A stretch of 64,000 nucleotides of DNA from Paraburkholderia sp. IMGN_8 (GCF_038050405.1 NZ_CP150901.1:2480001-2544000), one strand, 5' to 3'. Counted from the stretch's first letter, positions 50,987 through 60,015 are shown. Numbers and translations are program-made. The notes: a model not told the origin generated them from the letters alone.

Positions 50987-51550
50987 ATGGCACTGACAAC
51001 ACTCGACGCAACGACCGCACTGGTCGTCATCGATTTGCAGCAAGGCATCGTTGCGCTGCCCACCGCCCATCCCACCGGCGAAATCGTGAAGCGTGCCGCC
51101 GTACTGGCCGATGCCTTTCGCCGCCACAGCTTGCCGGTGGTGCTCGTCAACGTCGCGGGCGGTGCGGCGGGCCGCGCGGAACAGGCGCGCAACCGCGGCG
51201 ACTTTTCCGCCGGCTTTACGGATCTGGTGCCCGAACTGAACCAGCAGCCGTCGGATCATCTGGTGACCAAGCGGACCTGGGGCGCGTTCACGAACACGGA
51301 CCTCGAAGCCTGGCTGCGCGAGCAAGGCGTCACGCAAGTGGTGCTTGCCGGCGTATCGACCAGCATCGGCGTCGAATCGACCGCGCGTTACGCACACGAA
51401 CTCGGCTTTAACGTCACGTTCGCGGTCGACGCAATGACCGATCTGCACCTCGACGCCCACACCAACAGCATCGCGCGAATCTTCCCGCGGCTCGGCGAAA
51501 CCGGCACGACGCAGGAAATCCTCGACCTGCTCGACAGCACACGCGTATGA
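50987..51550 (+). CDS. Isochorismatase-family hydrolase
   Basis: The product is 187 residues: the family start TALVVIDLQQGIV with the catalytic Asp, Lys in VTKRTWGAF, and the segment VVLAGVSTSIGVESTARYAH. The position that is Cys in amidase members (nicotinamidase, carbamoylhydrolase) is Gly here (STSIGVES), as in EntB/PhzD-type enzymes that cleave vinyl ethers without a Cys nucleophile. The actual substrate is unknown, since no siderophore genes are near. CAGGAG precedes the ATG. It is the second gene of a MarR-controlled pair, closed by the terminator at 51617. Confidence 0.87.
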   Translation: MALTTLDATTALVVIDLQQGIVALPTAHPTGEIVKRAAVLADAFRRHSLPVVLVNVAGGAAGRAEQARNRGDFSAGFTDLVPELNQQPSDHLVTKRTWGAFTNTDLEAWLREQGVTQVVLAGVSTSIGVESTARYAHELGFNVTFAVDAMTDLHLDAHTNSIARIFPRLGETGTTQEILDLLDSTRV

Positions 51551-51616
51551 GCGCTCTTTGAACAACTGCGCGACACGGGTCGCTCGTCGTCGGCGCGCTC
51601 TACCTGATCAATCCAG

Positions 51617-51654
51617 AAAAAAAGCCGCGCCTGAATCAGGCGCGGCTTTTTTTT
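51617..51654. terminator. Strong bidirectional rho-independent terminator
   Basis: GCCGCGCCTGA (51624-51634) and TCAGGCGCGGC (51636-51646) are perfectly complementary; the innermost bases would open to form the loop. They are flanked by seven A and eight T. It lies between the convergent isochorismatase and mmsA genes and can end both transcripts. Confidence 0.9.
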
Positions 51655-51675
51655 CACTGCGGTCTCGCTACGCTG

Positions 51676-53199
51676 TTACTTCGCCACCGGCATCGTAAAT
51701 TCAGCACCCTTGGCGATGCTATCCGGCCAGCGCTGCATGATGCTCTTGTAGCGCGTATAGAAACGCACGCCTTCTTCGCCGTAAGCGTGATGATCGCCGA
51801 ACAGCGAACGCTTCCAGCCGCCGAACGAGTGCCATGCCATCGGCACCGGAATCGGCACGTTGATGCCGACCATGCCCACCTGAATCTGTCGCCCGAATGC
51901 GCGCGCCACGCCGCCATCCGACGTGAACAGCGATACGCCATTGCCGAACTCATGCGCGTTGATCAACTCGACCGCGCTCGCGAAATCGGCCACACGTACC
52001 ACCGCCAGCACCGGGCCGAAGATCTCTTCCTTGTAGATCTTCATGTCCGTGCCGACCTGGTCGAACAGCGTGCCACCGATAAAGAAGCCTTCTTCGCCCG
52101 CCACCGGATGCACGCGGCCATCGACGATCAGCTTCGCGCCTTGCGCCTCGCCCGATGCGATATAGCCGGCTACCTTGGCCTTATGTTCGGCGGTAACCAA
52201 CGGACCCATTTCGGCGTCGAGGTTCTCGCCGTTCTTGATCACCAGCGACTTCACGCGCGGCACCAGACGCTCGATCAGTTCATCGGCGACATTGCCCACC
52301 GCCACCGCCACCGAAATCGCCATGCAACGCTCGCCTGCCGAGCCATAAGCGGCGCCGATCAATGCATCGACCGCCTGGTCGAGATCGGCGTCCGGCATCA
52401 CCACCAGGTGATTCTTCGCGCCGCCCAGAGCCTGCACACGCTTGCCGCGCTTCGACGCTTCCGTATAGATGTATTCGGCGATCGGCGTGGAGCCGACAAA
52501 CGACAGCGCGGCGACGTCCGGATGCTCGATCAGCGCATCCACGGCCACCTTGTCGCCGTTCACGACGTTGAATACGCCATCGGGCAGACCCGCTTCCTTC
52601 AGCAGTTCGGCGAGCCGCAGCGACGCCGACGGATCACGCTCCGACGGCTTCAGCACGAACGTGTTGCCGCAGGCGAGCGCGACCGGGAACATCCACATCG
52701 GCACCATCACCGGGAAATTGAACGGCGTAATGCCGGCGACCACGCCGAGCGGCTGGCGCAGATTCCAGTTGTCGATGCCGCCGCCGATCTGGTCGGTGAA
52801 ATCGGTCTTCAGCAGATTCGGAATGCCGCACGCGAACTCGACCACCTCGATGCCGCGCACCACTTCGCCTTGCGCGTCCGTGAACACCTTGCCGTGTTCG
52901 CGCGTAATCAGCAGCGCAAGTTCGTCATGATGCTTGTTCAGCAGCTCCTTGAACTTGAACAGAATGCGGGCGCGCTTGATCGGCGCCGTTTCGCTCCACG
53001 CGGGAAAGGCGGCCTTCGCGGCCTTGACCGCGGCATCCACTTCTTCGACCGAAGCGAGCGCGACCGAGCCGGTCACCTTGCCGGTGGCAGGATTGAACAC
53101 GTCCTTGAAGCGGCCGCTAGTGGCCGCAGCCGGCGCGCCGCCAATGAAATGGCCCAACTGCTGCACCGACAGCCTTCCTTGTTCGTTCACTGCATTCAT
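51676..53199 (-). CDS. mmsA: Methylmalonate-semialdehyde dehydrogenase, CoA-acylating
   Basis: The product is 507 residues with the aldehyde dehydrogenase fold. The catalytic Cys lies in [13 protein letters not shown], the sequence that marks MmsA within the superfamily. Cofactor segments are [20 protein letters not shown] and [13 protein letters not shown]; the C-terminal [19 protein letters not shown] is also MmsA-like. It converts methylmalonate or malonate semialdehyde to propionyl- or acetyl-CoA in valine, beta-alanine and inositol breakdown, with NAD and CoA. GAGG precedes the ATG at 53199. The usual partner aminotransferase is not adjacent. Repeated motifs upstream (53326-53412) may control it. 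Confidence 0.92.
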   Translation of the reverse strand: MNAVNEQGRLSVQQLGHFIGGAPAAATSGRFKDVFNPATGKVTGSVALASVEEVDAAVKAAKAAFPAWSETAPIKRARILFKFKELLNKHHDELALLITREHGKVFTDAQGEVVRGIEVVEFACGIPNLLKTDFTDQIGGGIDNWNLRQPLGVVAGITPFNFPVMVPMWMFPVALACGNTFVLKPSERDPSASLRLAELLKEAGLPDGVFNVVNGDKVAVDALIEHPDVAALSFVGSTPIAEYIYTEASKRGKRVQALGGAKNHLVVMPDADLDQAVDALIGAAYGSAGERCMAISVAVAVGNVADELIERLVPRVKSLVIKNGENLDAEMGPLVTAEHKAKVAGYIASGEAQGAKLIVDGRVHPVAGEEGFFIGGTLFDQVGTDMKIYKEEIFGPVLAVVRVADFASAVELINAHEFGNGVSLFTSDGGVARAFGRQIQVGMVGINVPIPVPMAWHSFGGWKRSLFGDHHAYGEEGVRFYTRYKSIMQRWPDSIAKGAEFTMPVAK

Positions 53200-53325
53200 C
53201 TGGTTACCTCGTGTTCTGGATGGGCCGGTACGAATCACCACCGGGCCGTAAGCAAAAAATCAGGCTACGTTGCGCAGCACATTGGCGGAGGTCCGCTCAT
53301 CGGCAGGCTCCATGAAGACCTCCCA

Positions 53326-53412
53326 ACTGTATCGACGGCGCCGGTCATATTCCCGATACAGCACAATAAAACCGCACCTCACTGTATTGTTTTTTGCGTC
53401 GCAACTGTATTG
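53326..53412. promoter_or_regulatory. Repeated ACTGTAT(T/C)G motifs upstream of mmsA
   Basis: Three direct copies of ACTGTAT(T/C)G begin at 53326, 53381 and 53404; the first forms a perfect eight-base inverted repeat with CGATACAG at 53354-53361. The last two are 23 bases apart, about two helical turns. They lie between the mmsA start and the stop of the next minus-strand gene, so they probably belong to the mmsA promoter. The regulator is not identified; direct repeats of this kind are used by MocR/GntR-type proteins. Confidence 0.5.
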
Positions 53413-53486
53413 GAACCCGCGGCGAGGCGCGTTTTGCGGCGTCGCCAGCGTTCAAATTAGCGAGTCGCTCAGTTCTTTGCCAACAC

Positions 53487-54626
53487 TCAACGCCACTGCG
53501 CGGTCAATTCGTTGGCCAGCGCCATCTTCTCGCGAACCAGTTCGGTGAAATTCGTTGACGATCCGCCCTGCGACGCCATGAACTTCAGCGCGGCGGAATG
53601 AACAGCCCGCATCGACCGGCCGTCGATCCCGGCCATGCGCCCCGCACTTCGCGAGGTCTCTTCGACAAGGTCGCGTGCGCCGCTGAAATCCGGCGACAAT
53701 CCGCTCTGCGCCTGGAACGCGGCGCGCATTTCGGCTGCGTATTCGCGAGAGTGCCCAAGCCGGTCGACGTCGATCACTAGATCGACGCCGTCCGACAAAC
53801 GCAACGCGCAGAGAATCCACAGCGCAATGAACGCCCGATACGCGTTGTTGCCTTCAGCCGTGCGCGCATACTGCTCGCACGCCATTGCGTAGGCCTCGTC
53901 CGAAGTGGGTTGCGCAGGTGGCAAGCTCACACCGCATGCTTCAATCGCCTGCCTGACCACCGGCTCCGATTGGTTGAGGCCCAGGACGCGAAATGGCGCG
54001 GCGACAAAGAACGGATTGCTCCATTGCTGATTGAGCAGCCACCCCGATGCAAACTGCGATGCGGCATTTCGCAGCACGGCCGCATGCATTGCTTGCGGAA
54101 ACGCGCGCCTGAACCAGGGCAAGCGGCCGGACGAGCGGCAAAACTTGAAGACCGGCACCTTGCCTTGCGCGGCCGACCGCTCACACAGACGCCGCAAATA
54201 AGCCTGCAATGCGGGGAATTCCGCGTCGGGCGCGCTTGCGAAACGATCGGTGCCAAAACGTTTCCGGTACCCAGGCACACCGCGAGCGCCCTCTTGCAAA
54301 AGTGGCCGGTACTCTTCGAAGTAAGGCGCGGTAAGCTGCGGATGCCCCGAAGTCATCGTGGGACGGCAGGCCGAAACTTCGGCGAGACTCAAATCGGCAA
54401 GCACATTGCTCAGCGGCTCATAGAATCCGGTCACGGAATCCAGCGCCCGCAGACGCGACCAGATCCACGTTCCCGCGCTGCGCCAGCCCGTATGCAAGAA
54501 AATGCCCTGTTTCAGGTCACTCTGTAGCGTGGCGGCATGCGGCTGAGGAGCCGGATCATTCGACATAGGCGTTTGGCCGTCAGCGGCGCTCGACGGGCCA
54601 ATCGGCGGACCGTGCGACACAGGCAT
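53487..54626 (-). CDS. Sulfotransferase-like protein
   Basis: The product is 379 residues. An early segment, LHTGWRSAGTWIWSRLRALD, resembles the PAPS-binding loop of sulfotransferases (GxRSxGTxW), and AVLRNAASQFASGWLLNQQ could be the 3'-phosphate motif (R...S). The rest is helical. The N-terminal 40 residues are Pro-rich and disordered-looking. TTG at 54641, ATG at 54626 and ATG at 54566 compete for the start; 54626 has a purine-rich stretch upstream. No donor-synthesis or glycan genes are close. The fold is suggested by motif only, so the call is tentative. Confidence 0.55.
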   Translation of the reverse strand: MPVSHGPPIGPSSAADGQTPMSNDPAPQPHAATLQSDLKQGIFLHTGWRSAGTWIWSRLRALDSVTGFYEPLSNVLADLSLAEVSACRPTMTSGHPQLTAPYFEEYRPLLQEGARGVPGYRKRFGTDRFASAPDAEFPALQAYLRRLCERSAAQGKVPVFKFCRSSGRLPWFRRAFPQAMHAAVLRNAASQFASGWLLNQQWSNPFFVAAPFRVLGLNQSEPVVRQAIEACGVSLPPAQPTSDEAYAMACEQYARTAEGNNAYRAFIALWILCALRLSDGVDLVIDVDRLGHSREYAAEMRAAFQAQSGLSPDFSGARDLVEETSRSAGRMAGIDGRSMRAVHSAALKFMASQGGSSTNFTELVREKMALANELTAQWR

Positions 54627-54900
54627 GGGGCTTCTCTTCAAATGAAAGCAACAACGAAGCGATGGACGGCAGGTGCTGCCTGCTCCACGCTGTTCAAGCG
54701 CACACTTTAGCGAGTTGAGCCGTAGGCCTGGTTACGGAAGATTTCACGTGGCTAGCGATGACGTTCATGCCGGCACGAAGCTGCGCGTCCTGCCGATCCA
54801 TTCATGCGTTTCCAGCGCCCAGATTCCATGCCTGCCTGGGCTGCGCGAGAAAGCAACGGCAAACGCCACCGCGCCCGCATCGGGGGAATAAACCTCTAAC

Positions 54901-55356
54901 TCACTCCGCGTCTTCCTCTTCGAGGCCGGCGAGCAGATCGTCGACCGCGCGATACACGCGCTCGACGATTTCCGGCCCGACCTTGCGCTCCAGCTCGCGA
55001 TAATGGGCTTCAAGATCCTTAGAGATCACCCGTACCAATTCGACACTCGTTTCCGTTAGCGACACCAGCACGCGGCGCTGGTCTTCCGCAAAACGCTCCT
55101 TCGTCACCAGTTCCATGCTCTCCATGCGGGCGAGCACGCCAGCCATGCTCGGGCTCGAAATCGTGCAGATATCGGAGATGTGGCGCGGCTCCATCGGGCC
55201 ATGCTCGTTGAGCGCGCGAATCACGCGCCACTGCTGTTCGGTCAAACCATGCGCGGTAATCAATGGGCGGAAACGCTCCATCATTTTTTCTCTGGCGCGC
55301 AGCAACAACATCGGCAGATTGCGGTGCAGAACTCGGGTAGCAGTGGAAGCGGACAT
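54901..55356 (-). CDS. hpaR: HpaR, MarR-type repressor of the homoprotocatechuate operon
   Basis: The product is 151 residues, a MarR winged helix protein: GLTEQQWRVIRALNEHGPME, recognition region ICTISSPSMAGVLARMESME, wing EDQRRVLVSLT. It is divergent from hpaG1, and its length and sequence fit HpaR, which represses the hpa meta-cleavage genes and is released by homoprotocatechuate or related hydroxyphenylacetates. A 14-base perfect palindrome beside the hpaG1 promoter is the likely operator. A Glu/Asp-rich C-terminus (GLEEEDAE) is typical. Confidence 0.88.
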   Translation of the reverse strand: MSASTATRVLHRNLPMLLLRAREKMMERFRPLITAHGLTEQQWRVIRALNEHGPMEPRHISDICTISSPSMAGVLARMESMELVTKERFAEDQRRVLVSLTETSVELVRVISKDLEAHYRELERKVGPEIVERVYRAVDDLLAGLEEEDAE

Positions 55357-55421
55357 GGCGGAAGATGAGTAAAGACAGCTGTCAAAGCTTAAGGGAAAAC
55401 CCGCGATCAGCCGACAGGCTA

Positions 55422-55465
55422 TTGACCGTGGATGATATCAAGCGCAATACTACTAACATGTTAGT
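55422..55465 (+). promoter_or_regulatory. hpaG1 promoter with HpaR operator
   Basis: TTGACC at 55422-55427 and AATACT at 55446-55451 make a -35/-10 pair with an 18-base spacer. Directly after lies ACTAACATGTTAGT (55452-55465), a perfect 14-base palindrome; its arms extend partly into ATACT/AGTAT. A repressor bound there would cover the transcription start. CGGGAGG follows as ribosome site of hpaG1. Confidence 0.65.
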
Positions 55466-55490
55466 ATTTTCTCCGGGAGGCAGCTGATTT

Positions 55491-56264
55491 ATGTTTGCAC
55501 TTGCCGATCATCTGCTGCATCCCGAAGGCGACGCGTTGCCTCGCGACGTGGACGCGCGCACCGTTGCCGCGCTGCTTGCACGCGGCATTGCCTGCCGCGC
55601 GCCGGTTTCGGGCGCTGTCTATGGAACCCTGCTCAACGACCGGGCCGCATTGGACGCGCTGGGCGATGCGGTGAACGCCGCGCCCTATAAAGCGCCGCCG
55701 AAAGCGCCGGTTCTTTATCTGAAGCCGCGCAACACGCTGGCCGGGCACCGTGCGCGCGTCGTCGTGCCTGACAACGCGCTGGGCGTGGAGGTCGGTGCGT
55801 CGCTGGGGATTGTGATCGGCCGCACTGCAACACGCGTGAGCGCGGACCACGCGTTCGACTACATCGCCGGCTATACGCTGGTCGCCGATCTGAGCGTGCC
55901 GCATGCAATCGTCTACCGGCCTTCGGTACGGTTCAGGGCACGCGACGGTTTTTGCGTGATCGGGCCGGCCGTGGTTTCGGCGCGTCATGTTTCAGCACCG
56001 GACGATTTGACCATCAAGGTGCTACTGAAGGGACACGAAACCTTCACGGCGAGCACCGCCTCGTCGGTACGTAACGTGGCGCAATTGATTGCGGACGTCA
56101 CCGATTTCATGACGCTTTGCGCCGGTGACGTCATCACGCTAGGCGTGCCGCATGGTTCGCCGGTCGCGCATATCGGCGACACAGCCACGCTATCGATCGG
56201 CGAATTGCCGCCGCTTGAGGTGTCGTTTGCCGGTGCACAAGAACACGATGGAGAACAGCAATGA
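55491..56264 (+). CDS. hpaG1: HpaG1, N-terminal-type subunit of the OPET decarboxylase/HHDD isomerase
   Basis: The product is 257 residues of the fumarylacetoacetate-hydrolase fold, equal to the first half of the fused E. coli HpaG (HpcE). LYLKPRNTLAGHRARVVVPD is conserved. Where the catalytic half has HYECELAVVIG with metal-binding ExE, this protein has EVGASLGIVIG and lacks those acids, so metal catalysis should rest with HpaG2. Together they decarboxylate 5-oxo-pent-3-ene-1,2,5-tricarboxylate and isomerise the product. It is first gene of the hpa operon and overlaps hpaG2 by ATGA. Confidence 0.87.
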   Translation: MFALADHLLHPEGDALPRDVDARTVAALLARGIACRAPVSGAVYGTLLNDRAALDALGDAVNAAPYKAPPKAPVLYLKPRNTLAGHRARVVVPDNALGVEVGASLGIVIGRTATRVSADHAFDYIAGYTLVADLSVPHAIVYRPSVRFRARDGFCVIGPAVVSARHVSAPDDLTIKVLLKGHETFTASTASSVRNVAQLIADVTDFMTLCAGDVITLGVPHGSPVAHIGDTATLSIGELPPLEVSFAGAQEHDGEQQ

Positions 56265-57019
56265 TGCGCGGCCGTGTTGCGTATGCAGGAGCGATTCACG
56301 AAGCCTGGCCGGACGCCAACGGCGTGCGCCTCGCCGATGGCCGCGTGCGTCGCGAAGATGAAGTCGTGTGGCTCGCGCCGATCGAGGTCGGCACGATCTT
56401 CGCGCTCGGCTTGAACTACGCCGAGCATGCCAAAGAACTGCAATTCACCAAGCAGGAAGAGCCGCTCGTTTTTCTCAAAGGCCCTGGCACGGTGATCGGC
56501 CATCGCGGCGTGACGCGCCGCCCCGCCGACGTCACCTTCATGCACTACGAGTGCGAACTGGCTGTCGTGATCGGGCAGACCGCACGGAACGTTACGCGCG
56601 AAAACGCCATGCAGCACGTGGCCGGCTACATGATCGCGAACGATTATGCGATCCGCGACTACCTGGAGAACTACTACCGCCCCAACCTGCGCGTGAAGAA
56701 TCGCGACGGCGGCACGGTGCTCGGCCCCTGGTTTGTCGACGCCGCCGATGTCGCGGACGTCATGCAACTCGAGTTGCGCACCTATGTGAACGGCACGCGG
56801 CAACAGCACGGCAATACGCGGGATCTCGTCACCGACATCCCGGCGTTGATCGAATACCTGAGCAGCTTCATGACGCTCGCGCCCGGCGATGTGATCCTGA
56901 CCGGCACGCCGGAGGGCATCGTCAACGTCAATGTGGGCGACGAAGTCGTCTGCGAAATCGACGGCCTGGGCCGTCTCGTCAATACGATTGCATCCGACGC
57001 GGACTTTGGCCGCGCCTGA
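56261..57019 (+). CDS. hpaG2: HpaG2, catalytic-type subunit of the OPET decarboxylase/HHDD isomerase
   Basis: The product is 252 residues, matching the C-terminal half of fused HpaG. FALGLNYAEHAKEL and the metal site HYECELAVVIG (ExE, with a later Asp in YMIANDYAIRDY) are intact; FMTLAPGDVILTGTPEG is the conserved substrate loop. It works with HpaG1 in the fifth step of homoprotocatechuate degradation. The separate G1 and G2 genes, as in several beta- and gamma-proteobacteria, replace the fused form. A block of palindromic repeats separates it from hpaE. Confidence 0.9.
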   Translation: MMRGRVAYAGAIHEAWPDANGVRLADGRVRREDEVVWLAPIEVGTIFALGLNYAEHAKELQFTKQEEPLVFLKGPGTVIGHRGVTRRPADVTFMHYECELAVVIGQTARNVTRENAMQHVAGYMIANDYAIRDYLENYYRPNLRVKNRDGGTVLGPWFVDAADVADVMQLELRTYVNGTRQQHGNTRDLVTDIPALIEYLSSFMTLAPGDVILTGTPEGIVNVNVGDEVVCEIDGLGRLVNTIASDADFGRA

Positions 57020-57036
57020 TCGACGATTTTACATGG

Positions 57037-57157
57037 GATCGGAGTAAGCGCTATGGGACCAGAGTAAGCGCTAAAGCGCTAACTCTGGTCGACAGCTCTG
57101 CATGGGACCAGAGTAAGCGCTAAAGCGCTAACTCTGGTCGACACGCTAACTCCGATC
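57037..57157. repeat. Nested palindromic repeat block inside the hpa operon
   Basis: Two identical 34-base imperfect palindromes occur at 57057-57090 and 57106-57139. Each reads GACCAGAGTAAGCGCTA then AAGCGCTAACTCTGGTC. They are framed by half-elements GATCGGAGTAAGCGCTA (57037-57053) and CGCTAACTCCGATC (57144-57157), which pair with each other with C/G changes kept complementary. It is a BIME-like array between hpaG2 and hpaE; RNA from it would fold into stacked hairpins. Confidence 0.85.
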
Positions 57158-57184
57158 GACAGCAAAAAGAGAAAGGACAAGGCA

Positions 57185-58642
57185 ATGCGAATCGAGCATC
57201 TGATCAACGGCAAGTCGAGCACGGCGCGCGACTACTTCGAAACCGTCAATCCCGCGACGCAAGACGTGCTCGCCGAAGTCGCGCGCGGCACCGCGGAAGA
57301 AGTCGACGCCGCCGTGCGCGCGGCGAAAGACGCGTTTCCGGCGTGGGCCGGCAAACCCGCTGCGGAACGCGCGAAACTGATTCGCAAGCTCGGCGAGCTG
57401 ATCGCCGAGAACGTGCCGGACATTTCCGAGGCCGAAACGAAAGACACCGGCCAGACGATCTCGCAGACGCGCAAGCAGCTCGTGCCGCGCGCGGCCGACA
57501 ACTTCACCTATTTCGCGGAAATGTGCACGCGTGTCGACGGCCATACGTACCCGACCGATACGCACCTGAACTACACGCTGTTTCATCCGGTGGGCGTGTG
57601 CGCGCTGATTTCGCCGTGGAATGTGCCGTTCATGACGGCGACGTGGAAAGTCGCGCCCTGCCTCGCGTTCGGCAATACCGCTGTGTTGAAGATGAGCGAA
57701 CTGTCGCCGCTGACCGCGTCGATGCTCGGCAATCTCGCGCTCGAAGCCGGCATTCCGGCCGGCGTGCTGAACGTCGTGCACGGCTTCGGCAAGGAAACCG
57801 GCGAACCGCTGGTGGCGCACCCGGACGTGCATGCGGTGTCGTTCACCGGATCGACGGCGACCGGCAACCGCATCGTGCAAACCGCGGGTCTGAAGAAATT
57901 TTCGATGGAACTCGGCGGCAAGTCGCCGTTCGTGATTTTCGACGACGCCGATTTCGAACGCGCGCTCGATGCCGCGGTATTCATGATCTTCTCGAACAAC
58001 GGCGAACGCTGCACGGCAGGCTCGCGAATTCTCGTGCAGCGCTCGATTTACGCGCGCTTTGCCGAGCGGTTCGTCGAACGCGCGAAGCGCTTGACCGTTG
58101 GCGATCCGCTTGCCGACAACACGATTGTCGGTCCGATGATCAGCCAGGGGCATCTGGCGAAAGTGCGCAGTTATATCGAACTGGGTCCGCAAGAAGGCGC
58201 AACGCTCGCATGCGGCGGACTCGATGCGCCCGATCTGCCTGACGCGATGCGCAAAGGCAATTTCGTGATGCCGACGGTGTTTGTCGATGTCGACAACCGT
58301 ATGCGGATCGCGCAGGAAGAAATCTTCGGGCCGGTCGCCTGCCTGATTCCTTTCGACGACGAAGCCGACGCGATCAAACTCGCCAACGACATTTCCTACG
58401 GCCTGTCGAGCTACATCTGGACGGAGAGCACCGGCCGCGCGTTGCGTGTCGCTGCAGCCGTCGAAGCCGGCATGTGCTTCGTCAACAGCCAGAACGTGCG
58501 CGACCTGCGTCAGCCGTTCGGCGGCACCAAGGCATCGGGCGTGGGCCGTGAAGGTGGCACGTGGAGCTACGAAGTGTTCCTCGAACCGAAAAACGTGTGT
58601 GTGTCGCTCGGCTCGCATCACATTCCGCGCTGGGGCGTTTGA
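57185..58642 (+). CDS. hpaE: HpaE, 5-carboxymethyl-2-hydroxymuconate semialdehyde dehydrogenase
   Basis: The product is 485 residues with the aldehyde dehydrogenase fold. Catalytic Cys lies in NNGERCTAGSRI and Glu in MELGGKSPF; SPWNVPFMTATWKVAPCLAF binds NAD. The length and start (MRIEHLINGKSSTARDYFET) match HpaE. It oxidises the semialdehyde made by HpaD ring cleavage to 5-carboxymethyl-2-hydroxymuconate. GAAAGGA precedes the ATG. A palindromic block upstream may modulate its mRNA relative to hpaG2. Confidence 0.93.
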   Translation: MRIEHLINGKSSTARDYFETVNPATQDVLAEVARGTAEEVDAAVRAAKDAFPAWAGKPAAERAKLIRKLGELIAENVPDISEAETKDTGQTISQTRKQLVPRAADNFTYFAEMCTRVDGHTYPTDTHLNYTLFHPVGVCALISPWNVPFMTATWKVAPCLAFGNTAVLKMSELSPLTASMLGNLALEAGIPAGVLNVVHGFGKETGEPLVAHPDVHAVSFTGSTATGNRIVQTAGLKKFSMELGGKSPFVIFDDADFERALDAAVFMIFSNNGERCTAGSRILVQRSIYARFAERFVERAKRLTVGDPLADNTIVGPMISQGHLAKVRSYIELGPQEGATLACGGLDAPDLPDAMRKGNFVMPTVFVDVDNRMRIAQEEIFGPVACLIPFDDEADAIKLANDISYGLSSYIWTESTGRALRVAAAVEAGMCFVNSQNVRDLRQPFGGTKASGVGREGGTWSYEVFLEPKNVCVSLGSHHIPRWGV

Positions 58643-58720
58643 GATGTTGGGGCGCGCTGGAGCGTTGTTCTATGCGCGCCGCTGGGTCACGCTTCACGCC
58701 ATACAGAATAGGAGATCGCG

Positions 58721-59584
58721 ATGGGCAAACTCGCGTTAGCAGCAAAAGTGACTCACGTCCCGTCGTTGTATCTATCCGAACTCGACGGTCCACATAAAGG
58801 CTGCCGTCAGGCAGCGATCGACGGCCACCATGAGATCGGCCGGCGCTGTCGCGAGCTGGGTGTCGATACGATCGTCGTGTTCGATGTGCATTGGCTGGTG
58901 AACAGCGAATACCACATCAATTGCGCGCCGCGTTTTGAAGGCATCTATACGAGCAACGAACTGCCGCACTTCATCAAGAACATGCCGTACGCGTATCCCG
59001 GCAATGTCGGGCTCGGCAATCTGATCGCGGAAGTCGCGAACGAAATGGGTGTGAAAAGCCGCGCGCATAGCGACACCACGCTCGAACTCGAATACGGCAC
59101 GCTGGTGCCGATGCGCTACATGAACAGCGACCAGCACTTCAAGACGGTGTCGGTGTCGGGCTGGTGCATGTGGCACGACCTCGAGACCAGCGCGCGTTTC
59201 GGACTCGCGGTGCGCAAGGCGATCGAGGAGCGTTACGACGGCACCGTGGCGATTCTGGCGAGCGGCTCGCTCAGCCACCACTTCGCCAACAACGGCACGG
59301 CCGAGCAATTCATGCATAAGGTATGGAGCCCGTTTCTCGAACAGATGGACCGCAGGGTCGTCGAGTTATGGGAAGCCGGCGACTGGAAAACCTTCTGCGA
59401 GATGCTGCCGCTCTACAACGAAAAATGCTGGGGCGAAGGCGGTATGCACGACACCGCAATGCTGCTCGGCGCACTCGGCTGGGATCGCTACGAGGGCAGG
59501 GTCGAAGTCATCACGCCTTATTTCGGCAGCTCTGGCACCGGCCAGATCAATGCGATCTTCCCTGTCACGCCCCTGCCCGCTTAA
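58721..59584 (+). CDS. hpaD: HpaD, 3,4-dihydroxyphenylacetate 2,3-dioxygenase
   Basis: The product is 287 residues, a class III (LigB-type) extradiol dioxygenase. It begins MGKLALAAKVTHVPSLYLSE, with the first metal His in THVPS, a second in DVHWLVNSEYHINC and an acid further on; ASGSLSHHFANNG holds the catalytic histidine region. Using Fe(II) and O2 it opens homoprotocatechuate to 5-carboxymethyl-2-hydroxymuconate semialdehyde, the first hpa step encoded here. TAGGAG precedes the ATG. It lies 78 bases after hpaE and 17 before hpaF. Confidence 0.93.
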   Translation: MGKLALAAKVTHVPSLYLSELDGPHKGCRQAAIDGHHEIGRRCRELGVDTIVVFDVHWLVNSEYHINCAPRFEGIYTSNELPHFIKNMPYAYPGNVGLGNLIAEVANEMGVKSRAHSDTTLELEYGTLVPMRYMNSDQHFKTVSVSGWCMWHDLETSARFGLAVRKAIEERYDGTVAILASGSLSHHFANNGTAEQFMHKVWSPFLEQMDRRVVELWEAGDWKTFCEMLPLYNEKCWGEGGMHDTAMLLGALGWDRYEGRVEVITPYFGSSGTGQINAIFPVTPLPA

Positions 59585-59601
59585 GCCTTGAGGAGCCCAA
59601 C

Positions 59602-60015
59602 GTGCCGCACCTGACACTTGAATACAGCGCCAACCTGGCCGGCGAAGACAGCATCGCCCAACTGTGCAAGACCCTCGCTGATTGCCTTGCTCATTGTCGC
59701 GATACGCAGCGCGAGAACGAACAACGCGTTTATCCGCTGGGCGGCATCCGCGTGCGCGCATTGCGCTGCGAGCAGTACTGCATCGCCGACGGCCAGCCCG
59801 ACGCCGCGTTTTTCCATGCGAATCTGAAGATCGGCGCTGGCCGCTCCGAGGCCGTAAAGAAGGCAACCGGCGACGCGTTGTTCGACTTGATCAAACAACA
59901 CTTCGCTGCGGAATTTGAAAAGCACGGCTTGGCGTTATCGCTCGAAATCAATGAATTCAGCGAAGCGGGCACGTGGAAGCACAACAATTTGCACGCGCGG
60001 CTGAAGGCCCGGTAA
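59602..60015 (+). CDS. hpaF: HpaF, 5-carboxymethyl-2-hydroxymuconate delta-isomerase
   Basis: The product is 137 residues of the tautomerase superfamily. The start is a GTG at 59602 with TTGAGGAG seven bases before it, giving Met-Pro-His-Leu. After Met removal the N-terminal proline is the catalytic base, so this start is required. [20 protein letters not shown] and LSLEINEF are conserved. It converts the hydroxymuconate to its keto isomer for HpaG. It sits between hpaD and hpaH in the usual hpa order. Confidence 0.9.
   Translation: MPHLTLEYSANLAGEDSIAQLCKTLADCLAHCRDTQRENEQRVYPLGGIRVRALRCEQYCIADGQPDAAFFHANLKIGAGRSEAVKKATGDALFDLIKQHFAAEFEKHGLALSLEINEFSEAGTWKHNNLHARLKAR

Noticed and set aside
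57037..57157. Possible CRISPR array
   Set aside because: There are only two full units, each internally palindromic, with a 15-base gap and no unique spacers or cas genes.
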